Source: Nonomuraea polychroma
GTDB taxonomy: Bacteria; Actinomycetota; Actinomycetes; Streptosporangiales; Streptosporangiaceae
Reading direction: 5' to 3'
Assembly: GCF_004011505.1 (NCBI RefSeq)
Contig: NZ_SAUN01000001.1
Location: 2,852,001 to 2,916,000 of the forward strand
Length of the DNA: 64,000 bases
The notes below the pieces were generated by a model. That model saw only the letters and a list, made by a program, of their open reading frames with translations. It was not told the origin of the DNA and made no database searches. Made by a program: the position numbers and the translations under genes. Of the stretch, positions 1-7,649 are shown piece by piece (the first letter of the stretch is position 1; each line of letters opens with the position of its first letter).

Positions 1-1
1 G

Positions 2-124
2 CTCAAAGGCCGCTGGCGGACCCTCCAGCACATCACCGTCAGCCCCAGCAGAATCGGCGACATCGCCCGCGCAGGACTTGTCCTCACCCATTTCGAGCAC
101 AACGACCTACCGGCAATTCCCTGA
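2..124 (+). pseudogene. C-terminal end of an IS5-type DDE transposase (cut by window edge)
   Basis: An open frame enters from the left edge and stops at 122-124. It encodes about 40 residues (LKGRWRTLQHITVSP..., ending ...VLTHFEHNDLPAIP). The pattern of a W-R-x-LQHIT stretch, SRIGDIARA and a VLTHFEH end is the usual C-terminus of actinobacterial IS5/IS1647-type DDE transposases. The catalytic part would lie upstream, so it cannot be told whether the gene is intact. No terminal inverted repeat could be identified in the following bases. The family call rests on recall of the family's C-terminal sequence and is moderately secure. Confidence 0.6.
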
Positions 125-708
125 GATCACCTCATTGCTCCTCCTGCTCCGTCAAACGCGATCAGATGCTTGACGAACGCGAAATTATGCGGCTCCCGTC
201 GTCCCCGACGATAGGGCTGAAGTTTCTTTCACGTTGTGGAAGCTGCTTTTGAGACAGTCCGCCAACGGTCTTCGCGGAAGACGTGTCCGATGGCTGTCCG
301 AGCACTGGCTCCCCATGCCCCTGGCGCAGGGCACCAGCCGACGCCGCGCGACCGCGTCGCCTCCGGACGCGATTGATCGTGAAAACGCGCGCGAGTAAAT
401 CTGGGTAATTGCCGTTGCAAAACCTGTTTACGGTGATATCCGGCAAAGAGTCTTTTGTCAGGATGCTCAGGTCAAGGGTGGAAATCGGCCCCCATAGTCG
501 CGAGGACGCCGGACAACCGGGCCGACGTTCGGTTTTCCTTCGCCGCGGCCGGGCTCTCGCCGCGCCCCGTGCCCGCCGCATCCGAGCTGGCCGCGCACGT
601 ACGGACTGGGGATGTGGTCGCTGACCTGCCGTAGGCGCGGCGATCCGGCCACGTCACCCCCGTACCGACGGGGGTCTGGTCATGGCGCGGGCGAAGATCG
701 ACGTGACG
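125..708. other. 584-bp stretch without a convincing gene
   Basis: Short open frames occur on both strands but none has gene-like codon structure together with a ribosome binding site. The composition is less GC-rich around 400-460 than in the flanks. It may be non-coding flank or remnant of the adjacent insertion element. Nothing functional is recognised apart from the palindrome that begins at 709. Confidence 0.5.
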
Positions 709-726
709 TGTAGGAAATTTCCTACA
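709..726. promoter_or_regulatory. Perfect 18-bp palindrome, probable operator
   Basis: TGTAGGAAATTTCCTACA is identical to its own reverse complement. It lies 46 bp upstream of the ATG of the DinB-type gene, where a repressor would block transcription. Perfect palindromes of this length with an AT-rich centre are typical dimeric helix-turn-helix operators (MarR, PadR, TetR or ROK type). The cognate regulator is not evident in this window, and no second copy was found here. Confidence 0.6.
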
Positions 727-772
727 TATAGTGGGGTGCGTCCTCATTCCGACCTCGAAGATGGGATCATCC

Positions 773-1366
773 ATGTCCGCGATCGCCGATCGATTCGACC
801 GCCTCGCAGGGGGCTTCCTGGCCCGCGTTCAGGCGACTCCCGCGGACCGATGGGACCGCGTCAGTCCCTGCGAGGGATGGACGGCCCGCGACGTCGTGGC
901 GCACGTCATCAACGGGCACCGCGGCATCGTCTCGGTCGTGCGCGGCACCCCGCCGCAGCCCTCTCACGGCGTCGGCGTGTCCGGCATGGCCGACGCCCCG
1001 CACGTCGAGCCGGGCGCCCACCTCGCCGCCGCCTACGCCGAGGTCCGGGCGGAACTCCGCGCCATCCTCACCGATCCGGCACTGGCGGCCACGCCCCTTC
1101 CGTTCAGCCCCATCGGGCCCGTCCCCGTCGAGCGAGCGGCCGACGTCGTGGGGGCCCTGGAACTGCTCGTCCACACCTGGGACCTGGCCCGTGCGGTCGG
1201 CGGAGACGAGACCCTGGACCGCGAGGCCGTCATCAGCACCCATGAGAGCCTGCGCCCCCACTACGCCGCCCTCCAGGCGACCGGCGCCTTCGAGCCGCAG
1301 GCCGTGCCCCCGGCGGACGCCGACCCGCAGACCGCGTTCCTGTACTTCACCGGCCGCCGCCCCTGA
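773..1366 (+). CDS. TIGR03086-type metal-binding protein (mycothiol-dependent maleylpyruvate isomerase / DinB fold)
   Basis: A protein of 197 residues. The N-terminal helix with W-x-x-x-x-P-C-E-G-W-T-A-R-D-V-V-A-H-V and the later L-V-H-T-W-D-L-A-R match the actinobacterial TIGR03086 branch of the DinB/MDMPI fold. In that family one His from the first motif and an H/D pair from the second bind a divalent metal. Members are metal-dependent, often mycothiol-using, transferases or isomerases; the substrate cannot be read from sequence. The ATG at 773 was preferred over upstream in-frame starts because it gives the usual family N-terminus (MSAIADRFDRLAGGF). The 18-bp palindrome just upstream suggests repression. 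The gene stands alone. Confidence 0.75.
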   Translation: MSAIADRFDRLAGGFLARVQATPADRWDRVSPCEGWTARDVVAHVINGHRGIVSVVRGTPPQPSHGVGVSGMADAPHVEPGAHLAAAYAEVRAELRAILTDPALAATPLPFSPIGPVPVERAADVVGALELLVHTWDLARAVGGDETLDREAVISTHESLRPHYAALQATGAFEPQAVPPADADPQTAFLYFTGRRP

Positions 1367-1409
1367 CCCACTCGAACGCCGGGATGGGCCGGCACCCCGG
1401 GACCGGGCA

Positions 1410-1577
1410 GTGCTCACCATCCCCATCGGCCAAGTGAACGGGGACGGCGCCGACGGCGACCTGATCGCCCAGCACCGGGCATGCCCGGCCTGCGACGTCC
1501 TGCTGACCCGCGCCAGCGGCCTGTTCGGCGACCGCGTCAACCTCACGAGCGATGAGGAAAGAGATTGCCGGGGGTGA
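1410..1577 (+). CDS. Small hypothetical ORF with a CPAC motif
   Basis: A GTG-initiated frame of 55 codons containing CPACDVLLTRASGLFGDRV. A single CxxC could bind a metal only in a dimer. There is no obvious Shine-Dalgarno and no recognised family. It may be the remains of a larger gene between the DinB-type gene and the convergent sigma-factor gene. It is listed because the codon usage looks plausible; it could equally be chance. Confidence 0.2.
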   Translation: MLTIPIGQVNGDGADGDLIAQHRACPACDVLLTRASGLFGDRVNLTSDEERDCRG

Positions 1578-1631
1578 TCTCTTCGAGACGCGGCACCGCG
1601 AACAACGAACAGGACAGGGCCGCCGGAACGA

Positions 1632-2882
1632 TCAACCAGTGTCGCCGCGGCAGGCGGCGGCGCGTTCCTCCAGCAGGGCGCGCTCGCGGGCGTTGCGGGT
1701 CATGCTCGCCGCCCGCTCGAACTCGGCCCGCGCCTCCTCCCGCCGTCCCAGCTTGTACAGGAAATCGCCGCGGACGCTCGGCAGCAGGTGGTAGTCCTTC
1801 AGTGAGGGCTCGTCCATGATCTGGTCCAGGAGCTCAAGCCCGACCGCCGGGCCGTACGCCATGGACAGGGCGACCGCCCGGTTGAGCTCGACCACGGGGG
1901 AGCGCGAGAGCTTGGCCAGCTCCTCGTAGAGGCCGGCGATGCGTACCCAGTCGGTGTCCTCGGGGTTGAGCGCGCGGGCGTGGCAGGCGGCGATGGCGGC
2001 CTGGAGCGCGTACGGCCCCCTGGCGCCGCCGAGCTCTTCCACGTGCTCCAGGGCGGCCAGGCCGCGGCGGATGAGGAGCTGGTCCCAGCGGGCGCGGTTC
2101 TGGTCGAGCAGCAGGACCGGCTCCCCGGAGGGGCCCACCCGGGCGGCGGATCGCGAGGCGTGGATCTCCATCAGCGCCACGAGCCCGTGAACCTCGGGTT
2201 CCTTGGGCATCAGACCGGCGAGGACCCGGCCCAGGCGCAGGGCGTCCTCGCACAGGGCCGGGCGCATCCAGTCGTCGCCGGCCGTGGCCGAGTAGCCCTC
2301 GTTGAAGACGAGGTAGATGACCTCCAGGACGGCGGCCAGGCGGCCGGCCAGCTCGGCGCCCTGCGGGACCTCGAAGGGGATCTGCTTGTCGGCGAGGGTG
2401 CGCTTGGCGCGGACGATCCGCTGCGCCACCGTGGACTCCGGGACCAGGAACGCGCGGGCGATCTCCTCGGTGGTCAGGCCACCGAGGACGCGCAGCGTCA
2501 GCGCCACCCGTGCCTCCATCGACAGGGCGGGATGGCAGGCGGTGAACACCAGGCGCAGGAGGTCGTCCTCGATCTCGTCGACCTCGGGGAGCTCTTCCTC
2601 GTGCTCCAGCCGGTGCCCGAGCTCGACCAGGTTGCGCTCGAGGCGTTCGTTCCTGCGGATCAGGTCGATGGCGCGGCGCTTGGAGACCGTCATCAGCCAG
2701 GCGCCGGGGTTGCGCGGCACCCCGGACTCGGGCCACTGCTGCAGGGCGGCGACCAGCGCGTCCTGTGCCAGCTCCTCGGCGAGGCCGACGTCGCGCACCA
2801 TCCGGGCGAGGCCGGCGATGAGCCGGGCCGCCTCGATCCGCCATACAGCCTCGATCGCGCGATGAGTGTCGGAAGCTGTCAC
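1632..2882 (-). CDS. ECF42-type RNA polymerase sigma factor with C-terminal TPR-like extension
   Basis: About 416 residues starting at a GTG (VTASDTHRAIEAVWRIEAARLIAGLARM). Region sigma-2 lies at roughly residues 10-85 (AEELAQDALVAALQQWP, W-L-M-T-V-S-K-R-R-A-I-D). Region sigma-4 lies at about 125-180 (LTLRVLGGLTTEEIARAFLVPESTVAQRIVRAK). The long helical C-terminus (VFNEGYSA, DWVRIAGLYEELAKLS, VVELNRAVALSMAYGP) is the SnoaL-free, TPR-like extension diagnostic of group ECF42. These sigma factors lack an anti-sigma partner and are thought to be controlled by this extension and by the DGPF/YciI protein encoded next to them, which is present upstream here. The targets are unknown. The family call is strong; the exact start is less certain because no clear Shine-Dalgarno is visible. 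Confidence 0.88.
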   Translation of the reverse strand: MTASDTHRAIEAVWRIEAARLIAGLARMVRDVGLAEELAQDALVAALQQWPESGVPRNPGAWLMTVSKRRAIDLIRRNERLERNLVELGHRLEHEEELPEVDEIEDDLLRLVFTACHPALSMEARVALTLRVLGGLTTEEIARAFLVPESTVAQRIVRAKRTLADKQIPFEVPQGAELAGRLAAVLEVIYLVFNEGYSATAGDDWMRPALCEDALRLGRVLAGLMPKEPEVHGLVALMEIHASRSAARVGPSGEPVLLLDQNRARWDQLLIRRGLAALEHVEELGGARGPYALQAAIAACHARALNPEDTDWVRIAGLYEELAKLSRSPVVELNRAVALSMAYGPAVGLELLDQIMDEPSLKDYHLLPSVRGDFLYKLGRREEARAEFERAASMTRNARERALLEERAAACRGDTG

Positions 2883-2971
2883 GCGCCCATGAGACCAGGG
2901 CGGTGGCTCGCCTGGCAACCTGGGGTCATTTCTCGTTGACGAGCCGCCGCAGGCCCCCGCCTGGGTGTGCG

Positions 2972-3412
2972 TCAGTCGTCTGGCTGGTCGACGCTGAGGC
3001 GTTCGCGGAGGGCCTCCTCGCGCTCGCGCTCCTCGGCGGGCATCGAGTCGTCCGGTACGTCCGAGGGGTCGAACACCCGCCACACGTCCAGCCCCACCCC
3101 CTCGTGGCCAGGCGGCACCGGGAGGCGCAAGGCCCACTCGATGGCCTCTTCCCTGGACTTCACCTGGATCAGCCAGAACCCGGCGATGAGCTCCTTGGCC
3201 TCGGCGAACGGCCCGTCGATCACCGTGGCCTTGCCGCCGCTGTAGGCGATCTGGGCGCCCTGGGAGCTCGGGTAGAGCCCTTCGGCAGCCAGCAGCACCC
3301 CGGCCTTGGCCAGCGACTCGTTGTAGGCGTGCATGTTGTCGACGAGCTCCTGGCTGGGCAGCACCCCGGCCTCGGTCTCCGCGTTCGCCTTGCCCACAAT
3401 CATGAATTTCAT
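2972..3412 (-). CDS. YciI/DGPF-family protein, partner of the ECF42 sigma factor
   Basis: A 146-residue protein beginning MKFMIVGKANAETEAG. It contains the family-naming DGPFAE segment (residues 67-72, VIDGPFAEAKELIAGFWLI) of the YCII-related fold. Such ferredoxin-like alpha+beta proteins are encoded beside ECF41/ECF42 sigma factors in many actinobacteria. Their biochemical role is not settled; small-molecule sensing or a peroxide-related activity has been suggested. The gene lies 89 bp upstream of the sigma gene on the same strand, so co-transcription is likely. The C-terminus is rich in Glu/Arg (PAEEREREEALRERL), probably an exposed helix. Confidence 0.85.
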   Translation of the reverse strand: MKFMIVGKANAETEAGVLPSQELVDNMHAYNESLAKAGVLLAAEGLYPSSQGAQIAYSGGKATVIDGPFAEAKELIAGFWLIQVKSREEAIEWALRLPVPPGHEGVGLDVWRVFDPSDVPDDSMPAEEREREEALRERLSVDQPDD

Positions 3413-3556
3413 TGGTGTTGTCTCCCTTCACGCGTGCCGCGTCTCAGCAACGCGTCGAACGGCGGCCGGGCGAATCGACACGCATTCGCGAGAAGCCGAA
3501 CGTACTCGAGTTCGGTCGCGACCTGCCACCTCGGAACCGCTGTAGCCTCTGAACAC

Positions 3557-4327
3557 GTGGCGGATGAGGAGATCTTGCAGGATTCTGCGCATCGCAGGGT
3601 GATACGCGTCGGCGACACGGTTCGCAGGCCCACGCAGCCGTGGACGCCGGCCGTCCATGCGTTGCTCCGGCATCTGGAGGAGGTGGGTTTCCCCTACTCG
3701 CCGCGGGTGCTGGGGATCGATAAGGAGGGTCGTGAGATCCTCACCTACCTGGACGGCGAATCCGGCTCCCAGAGCTGGGCCAAGGTGGTCGAGGATTCAG
3801 GTCTGACGTCCTTTGCCCGCCTGCTACGCGACTATCACGACGCGGTCGCCGGCTTTCGCCCGCCCGAGGGAGTCAGATGGTCCAGCGGCGAGGCAGAACC
3901 ACGCGATGACGAGGTGATCTGCCACGGGGACTTCGGCCCGTGGAACATCGTCTGGCGTCGTGCCCGCCCCGTCGGGATCCTGGACTGGGATTACGCCCGG
4001 CCCAGACCTCGGCTGCACGACATCGCCTACGCGCTGGAGTACGTTGCGCCATTTCGCGACGATGCCGAATGCCTGCGCTGGCTGCGCTACCCCACGCCGC
4101 CCGACCGGCGTCATCGCCTGGAGCTGTTTGCCGCCGCCTACGGCCTGACTTCGACCGCGGGTCTGATCGATGCGGTCATCAGCGTTCAACGGGACGTCAT
4201 CGGGCAGGTTCGCCGGCTGGCCGATGTCGGGCACCAGCCCCAAGCCGACTGGGTCGCCGACGGCTTCCTCGACGAAGCGGGACGAAGGCTGGCCTGGAGC
4301 CGAGCAAACCGCCACCTGTTCGACTAG
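3557..4327 (+). CDS. Aminoglycoside phosphotransferase-fold (APH) kinase
   Basis: About 256 residues from a GTG (VADEEILQDSAHR). The catalytic loop C-H-G-D-F-G-P-W-N-I-V-W (HxDxxxxN) and the metal-binding I-L-D-W-D-Y-A segment that replaces DFG are the core motifs of the APH/choline-kinase fold. The typical N-lobe opening RRVIRVGDTVRRP is also present. The ATP-dependent phosphorylation substrate is unknown. Solitary APH-like genes in actinomycetes are rarely true resistance genes, so aminoglycoside resistance should not be assumed. An open frame extends upstream, but that part is antisense to the YciI gene, so the GTG at 3557 is favoured. It diverges from the sigma/DGPF pair. Confidence 0.8.
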   Translation: MADEEILQDSAHRRVIRVGDTVRRPTQPWTPAVHALLRHLEEVGFPYSPRVLGIDKEGREILTYLDGESGSQSWAKVVEDSGLTSFARLLRDYHDAVAGFRPPEGVRWSSGEAEPRDDEVICHGDFGPWNIVWRRARPVGILDWDYARPRPRLHDIAYALEYVAPFRDDAECLRWLRYPTPPDRRHRLELFAAAYGLTSTAGLIDAVISVQRDVIGQVRRLADVGHQPQADWVADGFLDEAGRRLAWSRANRHLFD

Positions 4328-4448
4328 CGGCACAGATCGCCGACCAGCACCGATCATCTGGAGGAGTGATGCCGGTCGGTGTTTCGCGTACGGGCGTGTT
4401 GGTGTTCTTCGGGGTCCTCGTGCTCGCGGCCCTCGAACCATCGGCGGG

Positions 4449-4655
4449 ATGGCGTTCGAGGAGGTGAGCCGTGAGCACGGGGTGATCTTCCTCCAGCGGG
4501 GGCTGGTCGCGGGACTGGACCCCTGCGGCTACGTCTGGAGCCCGCAGAGCGATCCTGCCCGGATTTTCGACAACGTGGAGCCGTCAGGCGATCCCGTCGC
4601 CCATACTTTCGAGCATCTGGACGGCGCCTTCTGCTCATGGAAGGGAACTCACTGA
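4449..4655 (+). CDS. Small hypothetical protein
   Basis: A 68-residue frame starting MAFEEVSREHGVIFLQRG and ending at TGA. The protein is acidic, with two Cys and several aromatic residues (CGYVWSPQSDP, AFCSWKGTH). A second short frame at 4369 with a very strong GGAGGAGTG leader encodes only about 32 residues and ends inside this one, so a frameshifted or decayed gene is possible. No family is recognised. The rest of 4328-4717 shows nothing convincing. Confidence 0.3.
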   Translation: MAFEEVSREHGVIFLQRGLVAGLDPCGYVWSPQSDPARIFDNVEPSGDPVAHTFEHLDGAFCSWKGTH

Positions 4656-4717
4656 CGCCTATCGCGCTCGGCTCATCACAGTGACAAGAAGCCTGAGCCG
4701 GATGACCGCGGAGAAAT

Positions 4718-5581
4718 CTACGTTGTAAAGGCGGCCAGCTGGTCGAGAAACGCGCGGGCGGCTGGAGGGCAGTCGGCCAGCGACGGGACGGCGAGGGCGA
4801 GCGAGCGGGTCGTTCTGGGCTCCAGCGGCCGGGTGACGACCGCGCCGAGGTCGGCGGGCAGGCCCAGCGTGGGGACGATGCTGACCCCGAGCCCCGCGGC
4901 CACCATCTCGAGGATGGCGGCCGGACCGCTGGCCTCGAAGGCGATGTCGAGCCGTACGTCCGACTCCCGTGCCGCAGCCATGATGAGAGGGCGGCAGCCG
5001 GCGGTGGTCAGGATGAACGGCCGGCCTGTGAGGTCGGCGACGTGGACGACCTCCTGATCGGCCAGCGGGTGGCCGGCGGGCATCGCGGCCACCATGTCGT
5101 GGGTGCTGAGAGGGACGGTGTCCAGGCCGGGGGCGGGCAGGGTGACGACGCCGACCTCGGCGGCGCCCCGGTGCAGCCAGGCCCGGATGTCGTCGTCGAC
5201 CCCCTCGAACAGCCGTACGCGCACCTGCGGGTAGCGGTCGGTGAACGTGCGCAGCAGGCGGGCGATGAGCGTCCCCGTGGCGCTGGGGAGGCTGGCCAGG
5301 CGCAGCTCGCCGGTGATCTCCCCGGCGGCGGCCGCCACGTCGGCGCGGATGAGGTCGAAGTGGCGCAGCGCCTCGCGGGCCCGGTGGACCGCGCGGCGGC
5401 CGGCCTCGGTGAGGGCGATGCCGTCGCGGTGGCGTACGAAGAGGGCCGCGCCGAGCTCGCGTTCCAGCGCGGCGATGGCGCGGCTGACGGCGGGCTGGGA
5501 CATGCCGGTCATGTCGGCGGCGGCGGTGAAGCCGCCGTGCTCGGCCACCGCGATCAACGCGCGGAGCTGCGCCAATGTCAT
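4718..5581 (-). CDS. LysR-family transcriptional regulator
   Basis: A protein of 287 residues with the classic LysR winged helix-turn-helix at the N-terminus (MTLAQLRALIAVAEHGGFTA..., GMSQPAVSRAIAALERELGAALFVR) and a type-2 periplasmic-binding-like effector domain from about residue 90. It diverges from the alpha/beta-hydrolase gene across only 57 bp, the standard layout in which a LysR protein controls both itself and the divergent gene in response to a substrate or product of the enzyme. An ATA-N10-TAT element lies in that gap. The effector is unknown. Confidence 0.92.
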   Translation of the reverse strand: MTLAQLRALIAVAEHGGFTAAADMTGMSQPAVSRAIAALERELGAALFVRHRDGIALTEAGRRAVHRAREALRHFDLIRADVAAAAGEITGELRLASLPSATGTLIARLLRTFTDRYPQVRVRLFEGVDDDIRAWLHRGAAEVGVVTLPAPGLDTVPLSTHDMVAAMPAGHPLADQEVVHVADLTGRPFILTTAGCRPLIMAAARESDVRLDIAFEASGPAAILEMVAAGLGVSIVPTLGLPADLGAVVTRPLEPRTTRSLALAVPSLADCPPAARAFLDQLAAFTT

Positions 5582-5638
5582 AGCGGTATAGCTTAATGGG
5601 TATTTGACCCCGGGTCGTTAGAACCCGATGGTTATGCC
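5582..5638. promoter_or_regulatory. Divergent promoter region with a LysR-box-like element
   Basis: The 57 bp between the LysR gene and the hydrolase gene are markedly AT-richer than the flanks. They contain ATA (5588-5590) and TAT (5601-5603) ten bases apart in dyad arrangement, as in many LysR boxes, and an imperfect GGGTC...AACCC dyad at about 5613-5626. The assignment is by position and shape only. Confidence 0.4.
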
Positions 5639-6457
5639 ATGTCTGAGCGAATGACGATCGAGATCGACGGGCGGCGGGCCAGCTATCTGACGGCGGGCGA
5701 ACGGGGTCCGGTGGTGTTGCTGCTGCACGGGACGTACTGGAGCCGGGTCTGGCAGCCGGTGCTGGACGAGCTCGCGGCGGCGGGGCTGCGTCCCGTCGCG
5801 GTGGACCTGCCGGGGTTGGGGCGCTCCGAGGGGGAGCTCACGATGGCGACGGCGGCGGTTCCGGCGCTGGCCCGGTGGGTGGCGCGGTTCGCGGCGGCGG
5901 TGGGCGCCGGCGAACCGCTGGCCGTGGCGGGGCACGACATCGGGGGCGCGGTGGCGCAGCATCTGCTGGCCGCGGGCGAGGTGAAGGTGGGGCGGCTGGC
6001 GCTGGTCAACTCGGTCACGTACGACTCGTGGCCGGTGCCGGGCGTGGCCCGCTTCCGCGACCCGGCCGTGGTGGCGGCGGTGACCGCGGAGGAGCTGCTG
6101 GCCGCCCGCCGCACGGCCGTCACCACCGCGCTGGCCCGTCCGGCGACGGAGGCCGAGCTGGCCGACTACCTGGACCCGTGGAACGACGCCCGGGTGCGAC
6201 GGTCATGGATGGCGCTGGCCGGGGCCGCCGACAGCCGCTACACGCTGGACCTGGTGCCCGCGCTGCAGGCCGACGGGACGCCGAAGCTGCTGGTGTGGGG
6301 CGAGGACGACACCTTCCAGGAGGTCAGGTACGCCGAGCGTTTCGCCGCCGAGATGCCGAACACCTCCCTGGTCCGCATCCGGCGCGCCGGTCACATCCCG
6401 ATGGAGAACGACCCGGGCGCGGTCGCAGCCGCCCTGGCGCGGTTCTTCGCGGAGTGA
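5639..6457 (+). CDS. Alpha/beta-hydrolase with Asp nucleophile (epoxide hydrolase / haloalkane dehalogenase-like)
   Basis: 272 residues. The oxyanion-hole segment LLLHGTYWSRVW is at about 27-38 and the nucleophile elbow VAGHDIGG places Asp100 where esterases have Ser. The general-base His is in RRAGHIPMENDPG near the C-terminus. An Asp nucleophile in a G-H-D-x-G-G elbow is characteristic of epoxide hydrolases and haloalkane or fluoroacetate dehalogenases, so C-O or C-halogen cleavage is more likely than simple esterase activity. No signal peptide, so it is cytosolic. It is transcribed away from its likely LysR regulator. Confidence 0.82.
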   Translation: MSERMTIEIDGRRASYLTAGERGPVVLLLHGTYWSRVWQPVLDELAAAGLRPVAVDLPGLGRSEGELTMATAAVPALARWVARFAAAVGAGEPLAVAGHDIGGAVAQHLLAAGEVKVGRLALVNSVTYDSWPVPGVARFRDPAVVAAVTAEELLAARRTAVTTALARPATEAELADYLDPWNDARVRRSWMALAGAADSRYTLDLVPALQADGTPKLLVWGEDDTFQEVRYAERFAAEMPNTSLVRIRRAGHIPMENDPGAVAAALARFFAE

Positions 6458-6637
6458 CCCTGGACGGGGTCAGCTCAGCTCGTCCCACTCGATCTCCTTG
6501 ATCGAGCCGTCGGGCTGGTAGCGGAAGATCCGGGGTTCCCCATCTGCTCCCGGTCGTTCGGCCGGGGTCGCCTTGCCGACTTCGGCCGGGTGGAAGGGCA
6601 GGGCATAGGGCTCCGGGCCGGGTCGACCGGAACGCGG

Positions 6638-6670
6638 CGAGCGCGCGTCCCGGGTGGGGACGCGCGCTCG
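6638..6670 (-). terminator. Strong hairpin terminator of the CHAP gene
   Basis: Perfect 14-bp arms (CGAGCGCGCGTCCC at 6638-6651 and GGGACGCGCGCTCG at 6657-6670) enclose a 5-base loop. The hairpin starts about 20 bp past the stop codon of the CHAP-protein gene. There is no T-run, as is common for actinobacterial terminators. The remaining bases 6458-6637 hold only an orphan open frame without a start codon, ending at 6470. Confidence 0.8.
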
Positions 6671-6690
6671 TTCGGATGTGATGAGGAGGG

Positions 6691-7383
6691 TCAGGCGGCG
6701 TACTCGGGGTAGCCGTAGCCGACGACCTGGGACTTCGGCCGGGTCCGCTCTTCGACCTTGCCGTTGCCGGTGTTGCCCTCGATCGTCGAGATGGTGCCGT
6801 CCTGGTTGTCCTTCACGACGAACCCGACGTGGTTGATGTCGCGGATGTCCTTGCTCCCGCTCCAGGAGAAGAACACGACGGCGCCGGGCTTGACGTCGGT
6901 GCCGAAGCGGTTGTTGGCCTTGAACCATTTGGCGTGGGCGACGGTCCAGGCGTCCCAGCCGAGCTGCGGGCGGGCGCCGGTCTGCTCGCCGACCCAGGAG
7001 ATGAACATCGCGCACCAGGGAGCGTTCAGGTACGCGGCGCGGTTGCCGCCGTCGCGGGCGATGGTCTCGGCGGCGCGCTGGGAGTTGGCGTACCACTGCT
7101 GGTACGGGGTGCCGCCGCCGGCGGCGTTCTCGCTGGTGCCGACCTGGGACCTAGCCAGGGCCAGGACCTGATCGGCGGTGACGTTGATCTTGTTCTCGTT
7201 GGTCTTCGACTCGTCGGTCCTGGCGCCGGCCTGCTCGGCGGTGGCGACCGGCTGCTTGTCCGTCGCGGCGACGGCGGTGCCGGTGACGTGGGCGGTGACT
7301 GCTGAGGCCAGGATGGTGGCGCCGAGGGCGGCGCGGGCGATGTTGATCTTGTTGGCAGCAGCGGGGATGCGGAACTTGGCCAT
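6691..7383 (-). CDS. Secreted CHAP-domain peptidoglycan hydrolase
   Basis: 230 residues. A signal peptide with an unusually long basic start (MAKFRIPAAANKINIARAA) is followed by a hydrophobic stretch to about residue 40 (AVTAHVTGTAVAATD). The CHAP domain covers about 70-225. The catalytic Cys is in NAPWCAMFISWVGE and the catalytic His in DINHVGFV, with a following Glu/Asn in TIEGNTGNG. The family consists of amidases or endopeptidases that cut peptidoglycan stem peptides outside the cell. The leader contains a c-di-AMP riboswitch, which ties expression to this cell-wall/osmotic second messenger, as for other actinobacterial wall hydrolases. A strong hairpin follows the stop codon. The AAGGAG at 7396-7401 is rather far (12 bases) from the ATG. 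Confidence 0.92.
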   Translation of the reverse strand: MAKFRIPAAANKINIARAALGATILASAVTAHVTGTAVAATDKQPVATAEQAGARTDESKTNENKINVTADQVLALARSQVGTSENAAGGGTPYQQWYANSQRAAETIARDGGNRAAYLNAPWCAMFISWVGEQTGARPQLGWDAWTVAHAKWFKANNRFGTDVKPGAVVFFSWSGSKDIRDINHVGFVVKDNQDGTISTIEGNTGNGKVEERTRPKSQVVGYGYPEYAA

Positions 7384-7410
7384 CGAGGGGGTTTACTCCT
7401 TGCTTCCATG

Positions 7411-7523
7411 CCGCTTACCGGGTTAGCTGACGGGCTCGGGCGTGGAAGCTGCCCTACGGCACCGAAGTGCCGATTCGCCCCAAATGACTGGGTCCCCGGT
7501 TCCGCGCAAGGCGGATTCAGCGG
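7411..7523 (-). promoter_or_regulatory. c-di-AMP (ydaO/yuaA-type) riboswitch
   Basis: Read on the minus strand the leader shows the conserved blocks of the actinobacterial ydaO class in order: CCGCTGAATCCG, GCGGAACCGGGGACCCA, TTGGGGCGAATCGGC, a variable CACTTCGGTG hairpin, GTAGGGCAGCTTCCACGCCC, then GAGCCCGTCAGCTAACCCGG and a closing AGCGG. The CCGCT (7519-7523) and AGCGG (7411-7415) ends can pair as P1. The element sits 27 bases upstream of the start codon of a secreted CHAP hydrolase, a typical target. In this class ligand binding normally turns expression off. Identification is by recalled consensus but nearly every block matches. Confidence 0.93.
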
Positions 7524-7542
7524 TCACAGGACTGTCCTGTGA
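7524..7542. promoter_or_regulatory. 9-1-9 perfect inverted repeat at the 5' side of the riboswitch
   Basis: TCACAGGAC and GTCCTGTGA flank a single central base. In the RNA this would form a short hairpin directly in front of the aptamer; as DNA it would make a good dimer operator around the transcription start. The bases 7543-7649 upstream are AT-richer and probably hold the promoter. Which of the two roles applies cannot be decided from sequence. Confidence 0.45.
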
Positions 7543-7649
7543 TGTTTCGTGCGATGGTCGGACACGACCGGACAAACCGGACGCATGCCTCAAGATGCCC
7601 CATAAGGTAATACATGCGGCAAGAGGATTACAACTAGATAAAAGCCCAG

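Noticed and set aside
1632..3431. Single 599-codon reading of the sigma-factor frame through the YciI region
   Set aside because: The first 180 codons are an out-of-frame reading of the DGPF gene; the sigma protein fits its family when started at the GTG at 2880-2882.
3557..4327. Reading the APH-fold gene as an aminoglycoside-resistance determinant
   Set aside because: The kinase motifs show only the fold; solitary actinomycete members usually have other or unknown substrates.
4369..4467. 32-codon frame with a very strong GGAGGAGTG leader
   Set aside because: Too short, ends inside another small frame and has no recognisable content; possibly part of a decayed gene.
6470..6620. C-terminal-looking frame ...IFRYQPDGSIKEIEWDELS on the minus strand after the CHAP terminator
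   Set aside because: It looks protein-like but has no usable start codon or ribosome binding site between the terminator and the stop, so it is not listed as a gene.
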